A stretch of 64,000 nt of DNA, from assembly GCF_000311725.1 (NCBI RefSeq), contig NZ_HE978511.1, positions 325,498-389,497 on the forward strand, in the 5' to 3' direction. This DNA is from Robertmurraya massiliosenegalensis JC6. Lineage in GTDB: Bacteria > Bacillota > Bacilli > Bacillales > Cytobacillaceae. The notes beneath the pieces were generated by a model. The model saw nothing but the letters and a program-made list of their open reading frames with translations, had not been told where the DNA came from and did not search any database. The position numbers were made by a program, and so were the translations under genes. Positions within the stretch are counted from its first letter, which is position 1, and each line of letters starts with the position of its first letter. Positions 27,618 through 36,048 of this stretch are shown here, in pieces.

Positions 27618-28490
27618 TTACGCCTCATTCAATAATGTTATGAGGGCATTTCTCTCTTGCTCTGTCAAGGGTACCAAAGGCAATCGAACGGAGCCCACAT
27701 TTAAACCTTTTAGCTGAAGGGCGGTTTTCACCGGGACAGGACTCGGTGCCTTAAATAGCCCTTCCATCATTGGTAAAAGGGATTGATGGAGCTTTGCTGC
27801 CTCCTTAGTGTCTCCATTCAAAAACGCTTGAACCATTTCTTGCATTTCATTTCCAATAATATGGGATGCAACTGAAACAACCCCTGTTCCACCAATGGAT
27901 AGAACAGGAAGTGCAATGCCATCGTCCCCACTATATAAGAAGAAATCATCTGACGTATTCGCAATAATTTTTGTCATCGCATTTAAGTCTCCACTTGCCT
28001 CTTTCACAGCGACAATATTAGGAACTTCTGCTAAACGAATTATCGTATCTGGCAGTATATTGACGACAGAACGGCTTGGTATATTGTAGACCATCACCGG
28101 TAAAGTGGTAGATTCAGCAATTTCTTTAAAATGCTGATATAAACCTTCTTGGTTCGGCTTGTTGTAGTAAGGAGCTACAACCATAATCCCATCCACACCC
28201 ATTTGTTCTGCTTTTTTTGTCAAGTCAATGGACGCATATGTGTTATTGCTTCCTGTTCCAGCAATGACTGGAATTCGCTTATCAACAACTTTTACCACAT
28301 GCTGGAATAGTGCAATTTTTTCTTCTTTTGTCAATGTCGGAGATTCACCAGTTGTACCAGCCACAACTAATGAGTCCGTTCCATTTTCAATCAAATAATG
28401 AATCAACTGAGTTGTTTTGGCAAAATCAATATGTCCCTTGTTATCAAAAGGGGTTACCATTGCGGTTGAAACTCTACCAAATAAAGCCAT
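27618..28490 (-). CDS. dapA: 4-hydroxy-tetrahydrodipicolinate synthase
   Basis: 290 aa, (beta/alpha)8 enzyme condensing pyruvate with aspartate semialdehyde, the branch point to diaminopimelate, lysine and dipicolinate. GTTGESPTL at 45-53, catalytic Tyr135 in VYNIPSR, Schiff-base Lys163 in AVKEASGD. Last gene of the spore operon dpaA-dpaB-asd-dapG-dapA, 88 bases after dapG. AAGGGAG 7 nt upstream of the ATG. Confidence 0.96.
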   Translation of the reverse strand: MALFGRVSTAMVTPFDNKGHIDFAKTTQLIHYLIENGTDSLVVAGTTGESPTLTKEEKIALFQHVVKVVDKRIPVIAGTGSNNTYASIDLTKKAEQMGVDGIMVVAPYYNKPNQEGLYQHFKEIAESTTLPVMVYNIPSRSVVNILPDTIIRLAEVPNIVAVKEASGDLNAMTKIIANTSDDFFLYSGDDGIALPVLSIGGTGVVSVASHIIGNEMQEMVQAFLNGDTKEAAKLHQSLLPMMEGLFKAPSPVPVKTALQLKGLNVGSVRLPLVPLTEQERNALITLLNEA

Positions 28491-28578
28491 ATTTACACTC
28501 CCTTGTGTACATTTAACACGCTTTGAAGCTTCTACTTCCTCTATCTTTTTGGAAAAACCTCATAATAACTTTATAACT

Positions 28579-29820
28579 TTAATCTAATCTTTCATATTCA
28601 AACGTATCGTTTTGAAGCTCAAACGCATCATGCAGTGTATTTACTGCCGTACTCAGATCATCTTGCTTCACTAATACCCAGATCGTGGTGTGACTATCAG
28701 CAGATTGTAATATTCTTATCCCTTTTTCAGACAAGGCTGTGACAATCTTAGCTGTGATCCCAGGAACTCCTGCAATCCCAGCACCGACAATTGAAACCTT
28801 CGCACAGTTTCTTTCCAACTCTGGCTCATATCCGATAGCTGTTAAAATTTCTTTGGCTTTATCACTCATCTCATCTGTAACCGTATATACGACTCCATTA
28901 GGTGATATATTGATAAAGTCGACACTTATTTTTTCATTTGCCATGGACTTAAACACTTCTGCTTGAAGATTATATTCGCCCTTTTTAGCCAACACTTTAA
29001 TTTGTGTGACAGGTGCAACATGAGCAATTCCTGTTACCGTTCGCTCTTTTATATCGCTTCCTTTATTGCTTCGATTTAATGTTGTCACAAGCGTTCCCGG
29101 ATTATCCGAATAGGTGGATCGAATTCGAATTGGAATTTTTGCTTGCATCGCAATTTCCACGGCTCGAGGATGAATAACCTTTGCCCCTTGATAAGCGAGA
29201 TTACATACTTCATTGTAGGTGACAACGCTTAGCGGTCTTGCATTTTCAGCAATACGAGGATCTGCTGTCATAATTCCTTCTACATCGGTAAAAATGTCAA
29301 CCCACTCTGCTTGTAAAGCTGCTCCTAATGCTGAAGCAGAAGTGTCACTCCCGCCTCGACCAATGGTTGTCGTGTCTCCATTTTTCGCAGCACCTTGGAA
29401 GCCTGCGACGACTACGACATCATAGTTTTGAAGCTCTTCAAGAACGCGGTCACACTCCATTTTTACAATTTTAGCATTTGTGTGATCATCGTTGGTTCGA
29501 AATCCTGCTTGCGAACCTGTTAGAGAAGTCGCTTTAACACCCTTCTTGAGCAGCATTTCTGTAAACACTACACTCGAAATCACTTCCCCACAGGAAAGTA
29601 AAAGATCCTGTTCACGTTTCGTTACCTTTGTTTTTGCTCCATCTATTAGTGAAAGCAGGGTATCTGTAGCATATGGGTCGCCACTTCGTCCCATCGCTGA
29701 GACGACTACGACCACTTTATATCCATCGGCAAGTGCTTTTTGAATATGATTTATTGCATATTCTCGAGTCTCCTCGCTTCTTACAGAAGTTCCCCCAAAT
29801 TTTTGAACGATCATTTTCAT
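28579..29820 (-). CDS. dapG: Aspartokinase I (diaminopimelate-sensitive type)
   Basis: 413 aa, phosphorylates aspartate to aspartyl-4-phosphate, the first step of the Asp family pathway. Kinase domain with KFGGTS at 7-12 and GRGGSDTSA near residue 160. Two C-terminal ACT domains (about 275-400). By operon position next to dapA and dpaAB it is DapG, known in B. subtilis to be inhibited by meso-diaminopimelate. The ribosome site GAGGTG is 5 nt before the ATG; a second ATG two codons on is possible. Confidence 0.95.
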   Translation of the reverse strand: MKMIVQKFGGTSVRSEETREYAINHIQKALADGYKVVVVVSAMGRSGDPYATDTLLSLIDGAKTKVTKREQDLLLSCGEVISSVVFTEMLLKKGVKATSLTGSQAGFRTNDDHTNAKIVKMECDRVLEELQNYDVVVVAGFQGAAKNGDTTTIGRGGSDTSASALGAALQAEWVDIFTDVEGIMTADPRIAENARPLSVVTYNEVCNLAYQGAKVIHPRAVEIAMQAKIPIRIRSTYSDNPGTLVTTLNRSNKGSDIKERTVTGIAHVAPVTQIKVLAKKGEYNLQAEVFKSMANEKISVDFINISPNGVVYTVTDEMSDKAKEILTAIGYEPELERNCAKVSIVGAGIAGVPGITAKIVTALSEKGIRILQSADSHTTIWVLVKQDDLSTAVNTLHDAFELQNDTFEYERLD

Positions 29821-29911
29821 CGTAACACCTCAATTATTAGAAAGGCTCTATATTCTTTGTTTCGTTCTTAGTTGATTGCAAGCGATCTATCCCGAAAACT
29901 CGTTAACGGAC

Positions 29912-30962
29912 TTATTTAACTAGTCCGATTTTGATTAAACTTTCAGCAATTTGCACAGAATTCCATGCCGCACCCTTTAACAGATTATCTGATACAACCC
30001 ACATATGAAATCCTGCTTCTTCATCTAAGTCTCTGCGAATACGACCGACAAATACATCATTTTTACCTACACAATCAGCAGGCATTGGATAAATTTGATT
30101 TTCTGGATCATCTTGTAACACAACACCAGGAGCATCCTTTAATAGTGCTTTAATGTCCTCTGGTGAAACCCCCTCTTTTTCTACTTCAAAGTAGAGAGAC
30201 TCAGAGTGTCCTGTTGCAACAGGTAATCTTACGCATGTTGCTGCGACCTTTAATTCAGGTAAATGCATGATTTTTTTCGTTTCGTTAATCATTTTCATTT
30301 CTTCAAATGTATAGCCATTATCTTCAAATTTATCAATTTGAGGAATCGCATTAAAGGCAATTTGATAATGCTTTTTATCTGATTTTACTGGTAAAATCTT
30401 TGGCTCATAATTATCACCATTAATGATAGCTTTTGTTTGCTCGTATAATTCATCAACTGCTTGTGCTCCAGAACCAGAAACAGCTTGATAGGTTGAAACA
30501 ATTACTTTTTTCAAACCGAACTTTTCGAGTATTGGTTGTAGTGCCACGACCATTTGAATTGTCGAACAGTTTGGATTCGCAATAATTCCATTATGATGAT
30601 GCAAATCTGCTTCATTAACCTCTGGCACAACAAGGGGGGGTATTCTCATCCATTCTAAAAGCGCTCGTGTTATCGACCACGATCGCCCCTCTTTTTACAG
30701 CTTCTGGAGCTAACTCTTTTGAAACACTACCTCCAGCACTGAATAGTGCGATATCAACGTTTTCGAAGCTCTCAGGCTTTGCTTCCTGAACGACATATTC
30801 TTGTCCTTTAAAAATAACTACCTTCCCTGCCGAACGAGGTGAAGATAATAAAGTTAAAGTTGAAATCGGGAAATTTCTATCTTCAAGTGTTTTCAGCATT
30901 TGTTGTCCAACTGCTCCTGTTGCTCCAACCACTGCTACATGAAATGCATTTCTTTCTGTCAT
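29912..30962 (-). pseudogene. asd: Aspartate-semialdehyde dehydrogenase, one-base frameshift
   Basis: The enzyme reduces aspartyl phosphate to aspartate semialdehyde for DapA. Two frames join into one protein of about 349 aa, the normal length. The first (30962 to about 30640) has the NADP motif VVGATGAVG. The second (to 29912) has the catalytic Cys in NPNCST and His in [11 protein letters not shown]. They meet at a run of seven C (minus strand) at 30634-30640: with seven, the frame reads [10 protein letters not shown]-stop; with six it reads [12 protein letters not shown] as in relatives. The start is the ATG at 30962 (GAAGGGG upstream). All else is intact, so a sequencing error is the likeliest cause. 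Confidence 0.9.
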
Positions 30963-31152
30963 TATTGTTTCCCCTTCCCATCTATTTCTTACCATCATAT
31001 GAATTGTAAGCTACACGTAAATAGAAGCTAAAATGAACTTTACCTTCCATTAAAATGATTTCATTTCATAATGTAATACTATCTGACATTTTTTGATTTG
31101 TCGCATGTCATGAACGATAGATTTATAAAAATATTACATCATAATATGATCT

Positions 31153-31161
31153 ATTTTACCA
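31153..31161 (-). promoter_or_regulatory. Extended -10 promoter candidate before asd
   Basis: TGGTAAAAT on the minus strand, a TGn-extended -10 without a good -35. It sits about 190 bases before asd, in the 373-base gap 30963-31335, which otherwise holds only the repeat at 31221-31316. Confidence 0.35.
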
Positions 31162-31220
31162 TATTCATACTTTAAAGAAATAAAATTTTGTTTCATTCAG
31201 ACAGAAATCTATATTCATAC

Positions 31221-31316
31221 ATAAGCGGCAACGGAGGAGAGCTTTAACAGAATATAATATTCCGAAAAAAGCCCATTTCCCAAGTCATTGGATGAGGGAT
31301 TTCCGCTTGCCGCTAT
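31221..31316. repeat. 96-bp element with terminal inverted repeats
   Basis: Ends ATAAGCGGCAACGGA (31221-31235) and TCCGCTTGCCGCTAT (31302-31316) are inverted copies differing by a base or two. There is no coding content inside. It lies just after dpaB. It resembles the AAGCGGAA repeats at 205-390 in part of its sequence. Confidence 0.55.
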
Positions 31317-31335
31317 ACAAGACTAAATACTGGCG

Positions 31336-31935
31336 CTATTCTCCATCCTTATAACGTTCAACAAGCACTGGTTGAAGTTGTTCCCCGTTCATTGCTGCTT
31401 CTACAGTATCTTGTAATAACGTCATTCTTGCCACGAGTGAGTTAGGTTTTTTAATGGGGTCATCTTGACCATACGGTATAAAGTAAATATTTTTTGTTGC
31501 CATCAGTCTCATCAAATTAACTCCATTTAAACCAAGAGCGTCATTTGTTGATATTCCTAACACAACAGGTTTTCGATTTCTTAATGTAGCTTTTGCCGCC
31601 ATCAGTACTGGGGAATCAGTCATGGCATTAGCAAATTTACTCATTGAATTTCCTGTTAATGGCGCAATCACCATACAATCCAATGGAATTTTGGGGCCAA
31701 GCGGCTCTGCTTTTACGATTGAATCAATTACTTTATTACCAGTTAAGTCCTCAATACGTTGTACCCAATCTTCCCCTTTTCCAAAACGTGTATTTGTATT
31801 TTTAACGGTATGAGTAACGACGGGCAGTACTTCTGCACCAGCATTAACGAGCTTTTCTATTTCTGGAAAAACAGCATCGTACGTACAATGCGAACCCGTT
31901 AACCCAAAACCAATTCTTTTACCATTTACACTCAT
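31336..31935 (-). CDS. dpaB: Dipicolinate synthase subunit B
   Basis: 199 aa flavoprotein-fold subunit (SpoVFB) of dipicolinate synthase, made in the mother cell to produce dipicolinic acid for the spore core. Rossmann-like start RIGFGLTGSHC, with the conserved region IPLDCMVIAPLTGNSMSKFA near residue 83. Its ribosome site (AAAGGGG) overlaps the last codons and stop of dpaA, 8 nt before the ATG. Confidence 0.94.
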   Translation of the reverse strand: MSVNGKRIGFGLTGSHCTYDAVFPEIEKLVNAGAEVLPVVTHTVKNTNTRFGKGEDWVQRIEDLTGNKVIDSIVKAEPLGPKIPLDCMVIAPLTGNSMSKFANAMTDSPVLMAAKATLRNRKPVVLGISTNDALGLNGVNLMRLMATKNIYFIPYGQDDPIKKPNSLVARMTLLQDTVEAAMNGEQLQPVLVERYKDGE

Positions 31936-31940
31936 GCTCT

Positions 31941-32834
31941 TTACCCCTTTCGTGATTGTAAATCCTCTTTTAACACTCTTGAAAGAACGTTCGCCAATAT
32001 TTGCCCTGCAGTTCTCGGTGCTACTATGCCTGGCAAACTAGGTGCTAGCAATGCTTTAATTCCTCTTTTTTCCGCATATCGAAAATCGGTTCCTCCAGGC
32101 TTGGATGCCAAATCAATTACCAACGTGTGTGAAGGCATTTTCGAAATGACTGAAGCTGTTACGATCATGTGAGGAATCGTATTTATACATATATCAACGT
32201 CTTTGACATGTTCTTCGAGATTTTTCAAATGAAAAGGAGTAAGCGACATTTCTGTAATACGCGCAATATGTTCTGTTTTTCTTGCCCCCACCTTTACATG
32301 GGCACCTAAAGCATCAAAGGTTCTCGCAACTGTCATCCCCACTCTACCAAGTCCTAGTACAAGAACATTTGAACCATGAATCGTAAAGTCTGTATGTTGA
32401 ATGGCCATCATAATTGTCCCTTCAACTGTTGGGATCGAGTTATAGATCGCGACATCATCCCTTTGAAAAAGCTGAACTAGGCGGCGGTCCGCTTTTTTCG
32501 TAATTCCGCTTAAATAGGAATTCGTAATTCCTGAATAAACTGTGCAATGTGCCGGTGTCTCTAACAATATCTCTTTTGATAAATATACCTTTTCATTTGA
32601 AAAGATCGTATCAACCTGACCGTCTAAACTTGTTCCAGCTACCGGTAGAATAATGGCATCGATATTCGAAAAATCTACTTCGTCCATCTTTTCCTTTACT
32701 GCTCCAGTAAACGCATGATCAAGCTGTTCGAATCCTATTAGTGAGAGTTTTGCATCAAGCTCAGTTAATCTACGGATGATCTCTAGCTGTCTTGCGTCTC
32801 CACCGATGACTGCTAAATGCAATCCTGTCAGCAT
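31941..32834 (-). CDS. dpaA: Dipicolinate synthase subunit A
   Basis: 297 aa (the B. subtilis SpoVFA length). N-terminal domain, then a Rossmann NADP-binding domain with GLGRVG at 161-166. It oxidises the DapA product to dipicolinate together with DpaB. First gene of the operon; a SigK-type promoter lies at 32926-32953, as expected for a late mother-cell gene. AGAAGGTGA 8 nt before the ATG. Confidence 0.95.
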   Translation of the reverse strand: MLTGLHLAVIGGDARQLEIIRRLTELDAKLSLIGFEQLDHAFTGAVKEKMDEVDFSNIDAIILPVAGTSLDGQVDTIFSNEKVYLSKEILLETPAHCTVYSGITNSYLSGITKKADRRLVQLFQRDDVAIYNSIPTVEGTIMMAIQHTDFTIHGSNVLVLGLGRVGMTVARTFDALGAHVKVGARKTEHIARITEMSLTPFHLKNLEEHVKDVDICINTIPHMIVTASVISKMPSHTLVIDLASKPGGTDFRYAEKRGIKALLAPSLPGIVAPRTAGQILANVLSRVLKEDLQSRKG

Positions 32835-32925
32835 AAAACATTCACCTTCTTTTCCCTGAAATCCTAAGGCAGGAATATAAATTCAAAATGAAATTACTTT
32901 TTCTAAAAAATATCAACTACTTCAA

Positions 32926-32953
32926 CATCTTATGTAAAAACGAGAAAATCGGT
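32926..32953 (-). promoter_or_regulatory. SigK-type promoter of dpaA
   Basis: Minus strand ACC (32951-32953), 16-nt spacer, CATAAGATG (32926-32934). The SigK consensus is AC-N16-CATAnnnTA; only the last base differs. It is about 92 bases upstream of dpaA. SigK control of spoVF is known in B. subtilis. Confidence 0.6.
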
Positions 32954-33059
32954 GAGTTATCCGACTAAATCTCTTGTCAATTTAGACATTTAACTGGGGA
33001 AGTGCCCAAAATGCATAAGTGACTCTAACGGGAATCTGAACGCACTTTCAAAAAGTAGG

Positions 33060-33131
33060 AATTCTGGAATTTTGATGGTGAATTCCGGAAAAAATGCATT
33101 AATTCCGGAACTTTAAGCATTAATTCCGGAA
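33060..33131. repeat. Four palindromes at 20-21 bp spacing
   Basis: AATTCTGGAA (33060-33069) and three exact AATTCCGGAA copies (33081-33090, 33101-33110, 33122-33131) are spaced 21, 20 and 21 bases apart, with GCATT between the later ones. They lie between the ymxH terminator and dpaA, in the 353-base gap 32835-33187 that holds no gene. Confidence 0.75.
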
Positions 33132-33150
33132 CTTCCTTAAAACAAAAGAA

Positions 33151-33194
33151 GGGCTGATGAGAAAAGTCATGTTCTCGACTTTTCTCATCAGCCC
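33151..33194 (-). terminator. ymxH terminator
   Basis: Perfect 18-bp stem (33151-33168 with 33177-33194), 8-nt loop, T-rich tail TTCTTTTGTTTT on the minus strand. It includes the ymxH stop codon. Confidence 0.9.
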
Positions 33195-33442
33195 TCATCC
33201 ATATCATCACCAGGCACATCAATAATGATCATATCCGTGCCGATCTTCTTAATATGGCGCCACGGCACTCGAACTTCTCCACCTTGACGTCTAAACCCGA
33301 ACCATTTTAGCGATGGAATTAGCAATGCTCTTATTTGCCCGCTATTCTCATCAATTTCTAAATCTGTCTGCCCTAACACCCCTAGCCGCTCTGCTTTTTT
33401 AACGTCAACAATTTCTTTGCCGCTTAATTCACTTAGTCTCAA
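33188..33442 (-). CDS. ymxH: PRC-barrel protein YmxH/YlmC family
   Basis: 84 aa, small PRC-barrel-like protein of the YlmC/YmxH family (RLSELSGKEIVDVKKAERLG). It is linked to sporulation by context, with the molecular role unknown. The start is TTG, with GGGAGGGG 4 nt upstream. It stands alone between the mlpA terminator and its own. Confidence 0.88.
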   Translation of the reverse strand: MRLSELSGKEIVDVKKAERLGVLGQTDLEIDENSGQIRALLIPSLKWFGFRRQGGEVRVPWRHIKKIGTDMIIIDVPGDDMDEG

Positions 33443-33571
33443 GACTTCCCCTCCCTTTTTCCAACTCTCTCCTTATATATGTATCAAGCGGTGTTTAATT
33501 TTAGAATAGGCTCGACCAAAATTTTTGCAGTAGAAGTGCGAAATTGCTTGCCTTTTTTATGTAGATAGCAC

Positions 33572-33603
33572 AAAAAAACAACCCGCTGTTTAAGCAGGTT
33601 GTT
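33572..33603 (-). terminator. mlpA terminator
   Basis: AACAACC-t-GCT / AGC-g-GGTTGTT stem followed by TTTTTTT on the minus strand, a few bases past the mlpA stop. Confidence 0.9.
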
Positions 33604-33608
33604 AATCT

Positions 33609-34844
33609 TTATATGTTCTTTGGAAGTTCACCCTCTGGACTAATCAGAGATACCGAAAAGGCATTTGTGAAAATCGTGTTTGCTAACTTGTCTACGCCCT
33701 CTTTAGAGACTTCGTCAATCTCCTGGATAATTTCATCAAGGGTACGATGACGTTTTAATACCAGTTCATTTTTACCATTGCGGCTCATACGACTATTCGT
33801 ACTTTCTAAGCTTAACATTAAGCTACCTTTCAACTGCTCTTTACAGTTGTTTAATTCTTTATCTGTAATTCCCTCTGCCTTCAGGTTCGCAAGCGTTTCT
33901 TGAATCGTATCAAATAGTACATCCAATTGCTTTGCTCCTGTACCACCATAAATCGTGACAATCCCACTATCATGGAAAGATGAATGATATGAGAAGACAG
34001 AATATGCGAGACCTTTACGTTCACGAACGTCCTGGAACAGACGTGAACTCATGCTTCCACCAAGCACATTATTTAGAACAATCAAATTATAAATATCTTC
34101 GTGTCCTACTTGCAATCCTTCAAAGCCCATACATAAATGGGCTTGTTCAGTCTCTTTTTTGCGGGCCATATGGTTCATGTGGAACATTGGTTTTGCTTCA
34201 GGCTTCTCTTGCTTTCCACCTTCATAGCTCCCGAAATGTTCTTCAACATCAGAAATGAAGTCTTCAGAAATATTTCCGGCAATGGAGATGACAACATTTT
34301 CAGGTGTATATGTATGGTGCATGTATTCTTTCAATGTCTCTCCTGTAAAGGATGCCAACGTCTCTTCTGTTCCTAAGATCGGATACCCTAGTGGATGACT
34401 TTCATATACAGCTTTGCTCAGTAAATCATGAACAATATCATCAGGTGTATCTTCATACATTTTTATTTCTTCGTAGACAACTTTCTTTTCTTTTTTAAGC
34501 TCTTCTTCATCAAAAGTTGAATGGAAGAACATATCGGCCAGAACATCTAGAGCAAAATTCGCATGATTGTCTAGTACTTTAGCATAGTAGCAAGTGTATT
34601 CCTTTGAAGTGAAGGCATTAACTTGACCACCAATACTATCAAATGATTCAGCGATTTCACGAGCCGTTCTTGTCTGAGTTCCTTTAAAAAACATATGCTC
34701 AAGAAAATGGGATATCCCGTTATTTTCCGGATTCTCATTACGTGAACCAGTTCCAATCCAAACCCCAATTGCAACTGAACGAACAGTAGGTATATTTTCT
34801 AGTACGATTCTTACTCCATTTTGACAAGTATATCTCTTAATCAC
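33609..34844 (-). CDS. mlpA: M16 zinc metalloprotease (YmxG/MlpA)
   Basis: 411 aa processing-peptidase-like protease. Zinc motif HFLEH at residues 46-50 and the full two-domain M16 fold. In B. subtilis MlpA (YmxG) influences extracellular protease levels; the direct substrate is unknown. The start is GTG, with AGGAGG 7 nt upstream. Downstream of ylxY by 103 bases, probably one transcript from pnp or ylxY. Confidence 0.94.
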   Translation of the reverse strand: MIKRYTCQNGVRIVLENIPTVRSVAIGVWIGTGSRNENPENNGISHFLEHMFFKGTQTRTAREIAESFDSIGGQVNAFTSKEYTCYYAKVLDNHANFALDVLADMFFHSTFDEEELKKEKKVVYEEIKMYEDTPDDIVHDLLSKAVYESHPLGYPILGTEETLASFTGETLKEYMHHTYTPENVVISIAGNISEDFISDVEEHFGSYEGGKQEKPEAKPMFHMNHMARKKETEQAHLCMGFEGLQVGHEDIYNLIVLNNVLGGSMSSRLFQDVRERKGLAYSVFSYHSSFHDSGIVTIYGGTGAKQLDVLFDTIQETLANLKAEGITDKELNNCKEQLKGSLMLSLESTNSRMSRNGKNELVLKRHRTLDEIIQEIDEVSKEGVDKLANTIFTNAFSVSLISPEGELPKNI

Positions 34845-34947
34845 GCAAATTCCTCCTGTTTGAAAACATGATGCTAATATAAATCTTTATCGTTTCTTAT
34901 TAGCTTGTCTATTTTTCCCTCTTTTATCCAATTTAACTTGGGAATGG

Positions 34948-35886
34948 TTATCTCTCTTCGCTTAACAACTCCGAAACCGTATCAATTTCTAAATCCTTGT
35001 TCTTAATTTCTTTGATTAATGAATCAAGGGCTTTGGCCGTTGAATCGGTCGGATGCATTAATACCATTGCCCCATTATGAATCTTACTGACTACCCGGTT
35101 GATAAGAACTTCAGGTGCAGGCTTTTGCCAATCGATCGTATCAACACTCCATAAAACAGTTCCCATTTTTTCTTCAGCAGCGATTTTCACAACCTCATCA
35201 CGAAAACTTCCACTTGGAGGTGCGAGCCACATAGGTACCTTTTCTGTCGTTGCTTTAATGACGTCATTTGTCTTTTGGATTTCCTCTCTTATCATCCCTG
35301 CCGATATTCTTTTCATATCTGGATGGGTATAAGAATGATTCCCAACCTCGTGTCCAGCAGAAGAAATCATTTTAGCCAATTCTGGATGATTTTTCACCCA
35401 TCTTCCCTCTAAAAAGAAAGTGGCGTGTACATTATGTTTTTTCAAGGTCGCAAGAATCGGGGAAAGATATTCATTGCCCCAAGCCACATTAATGATGAAA
35501 CTGACCATCGGTTTTTCCGGATTTCCTTTATAAATGGGATTAGGAGCGAGATCGTTGAGATGAACCTTTGGCTCAACTTGCGTGAACACAAGCTTCTCCT
35601 TTTTGAACTTCCCATCATCCTTCATTTTTTCAAAGGAAGCTTCCACATCAACCTTCAAACCATTTATCCCAGGAATCGCCTTCCAAACGGGATCAATTTT
35701 TGCATCTATAGGAGCAACCTCATAGTCTTTTGCCTTAGATTGAATCTCATCATATAAAGGATCAACCTTTTTACTGACAAAAGTACTATCTCCCTTTAAT
35801 TTAACTAAATATTGATCAGTTAATGAGTTATTGACAATAAGAGCCCCGAGTAAAACAATCATAGCAATAAATACCAGCTTTTTCAT
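34948..35886 (-). CDS. ylxY: Polysaccharide deacetylase-like protein YlxY, degenerate active site
   Basis: 312 aa. Signal anchor at 3-22, then an N-terminal linker region and a NodB-type domain (about 125-310). The metal-binding motif GNHSYTH is present, but the first NodB motif, normally TFDDG with the catalytic Asp, reads INVAWGNEY and has no Asp. It may therefore be a binding protein or use another base. Gene order pnp-ylxY-mlpA is constant in Bacillus, and sporulation-linked relatives exist. AAGGAGG 8 nt before the ATG. Confidence 0.9.
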   Translation of the reverse strand: MKKLVFIAMIVLLGALIVNNSLTDQYLVKLKGDSTFVSKKVDPLYDEIQSKAKDYEVAPIDAKIDPVWKAIPGINGLKVDVEASFEKMKDDGKFKKEKLVFTQVEPKVHLNDLAPNPIYKGNPEKPMVSFIINVAWGNEYLSPILATLKKHNVHATFFLEGRWVKNHPELAKMISSAGHEVGNHSYTHPDMKRISAGMIREEIQKTNDVIKATTEKVPMWLAPPSGSFRDEVVKIAAEEKMGTVLWSVDTIDWQKPAPEVLINRVVSKIHNGAMVLMHPTDSTAKALDSLIKEIKNKDLEIDTVSELLSEER

Positions 35887-35971
35887 CTCATATGCCTCCT
35901 TCCTTACAAATTATGAGAAGGAAGGACAAGGTAGAACTAGCAGTTCTCACTTACACAAGACATTTTAAACA

Positions 35972-36002
35972 CAATAAAAAGTCAGGGCTTCCCCTGACTT
36001 TT
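35972..36002 (-). terminator. pnp terminator
   Basis: 11-bp stem AAAAGTCAGGG/CCCTGACTTTT with a 4-nt loop and TATT tail on the minus strand. Confidence 0.85.
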
Positions 36003-36048
36003 CAAGTAAGCATAGGAGCACTTGTGTCTATACTCGTGAGTGAAACAC

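Noticed and set aside
27618-30998. Lysine riboswitch or T-box for dapA/dapG/asd
   Set aside because: Gaps between these genes are short or lack the expected conserved elements.
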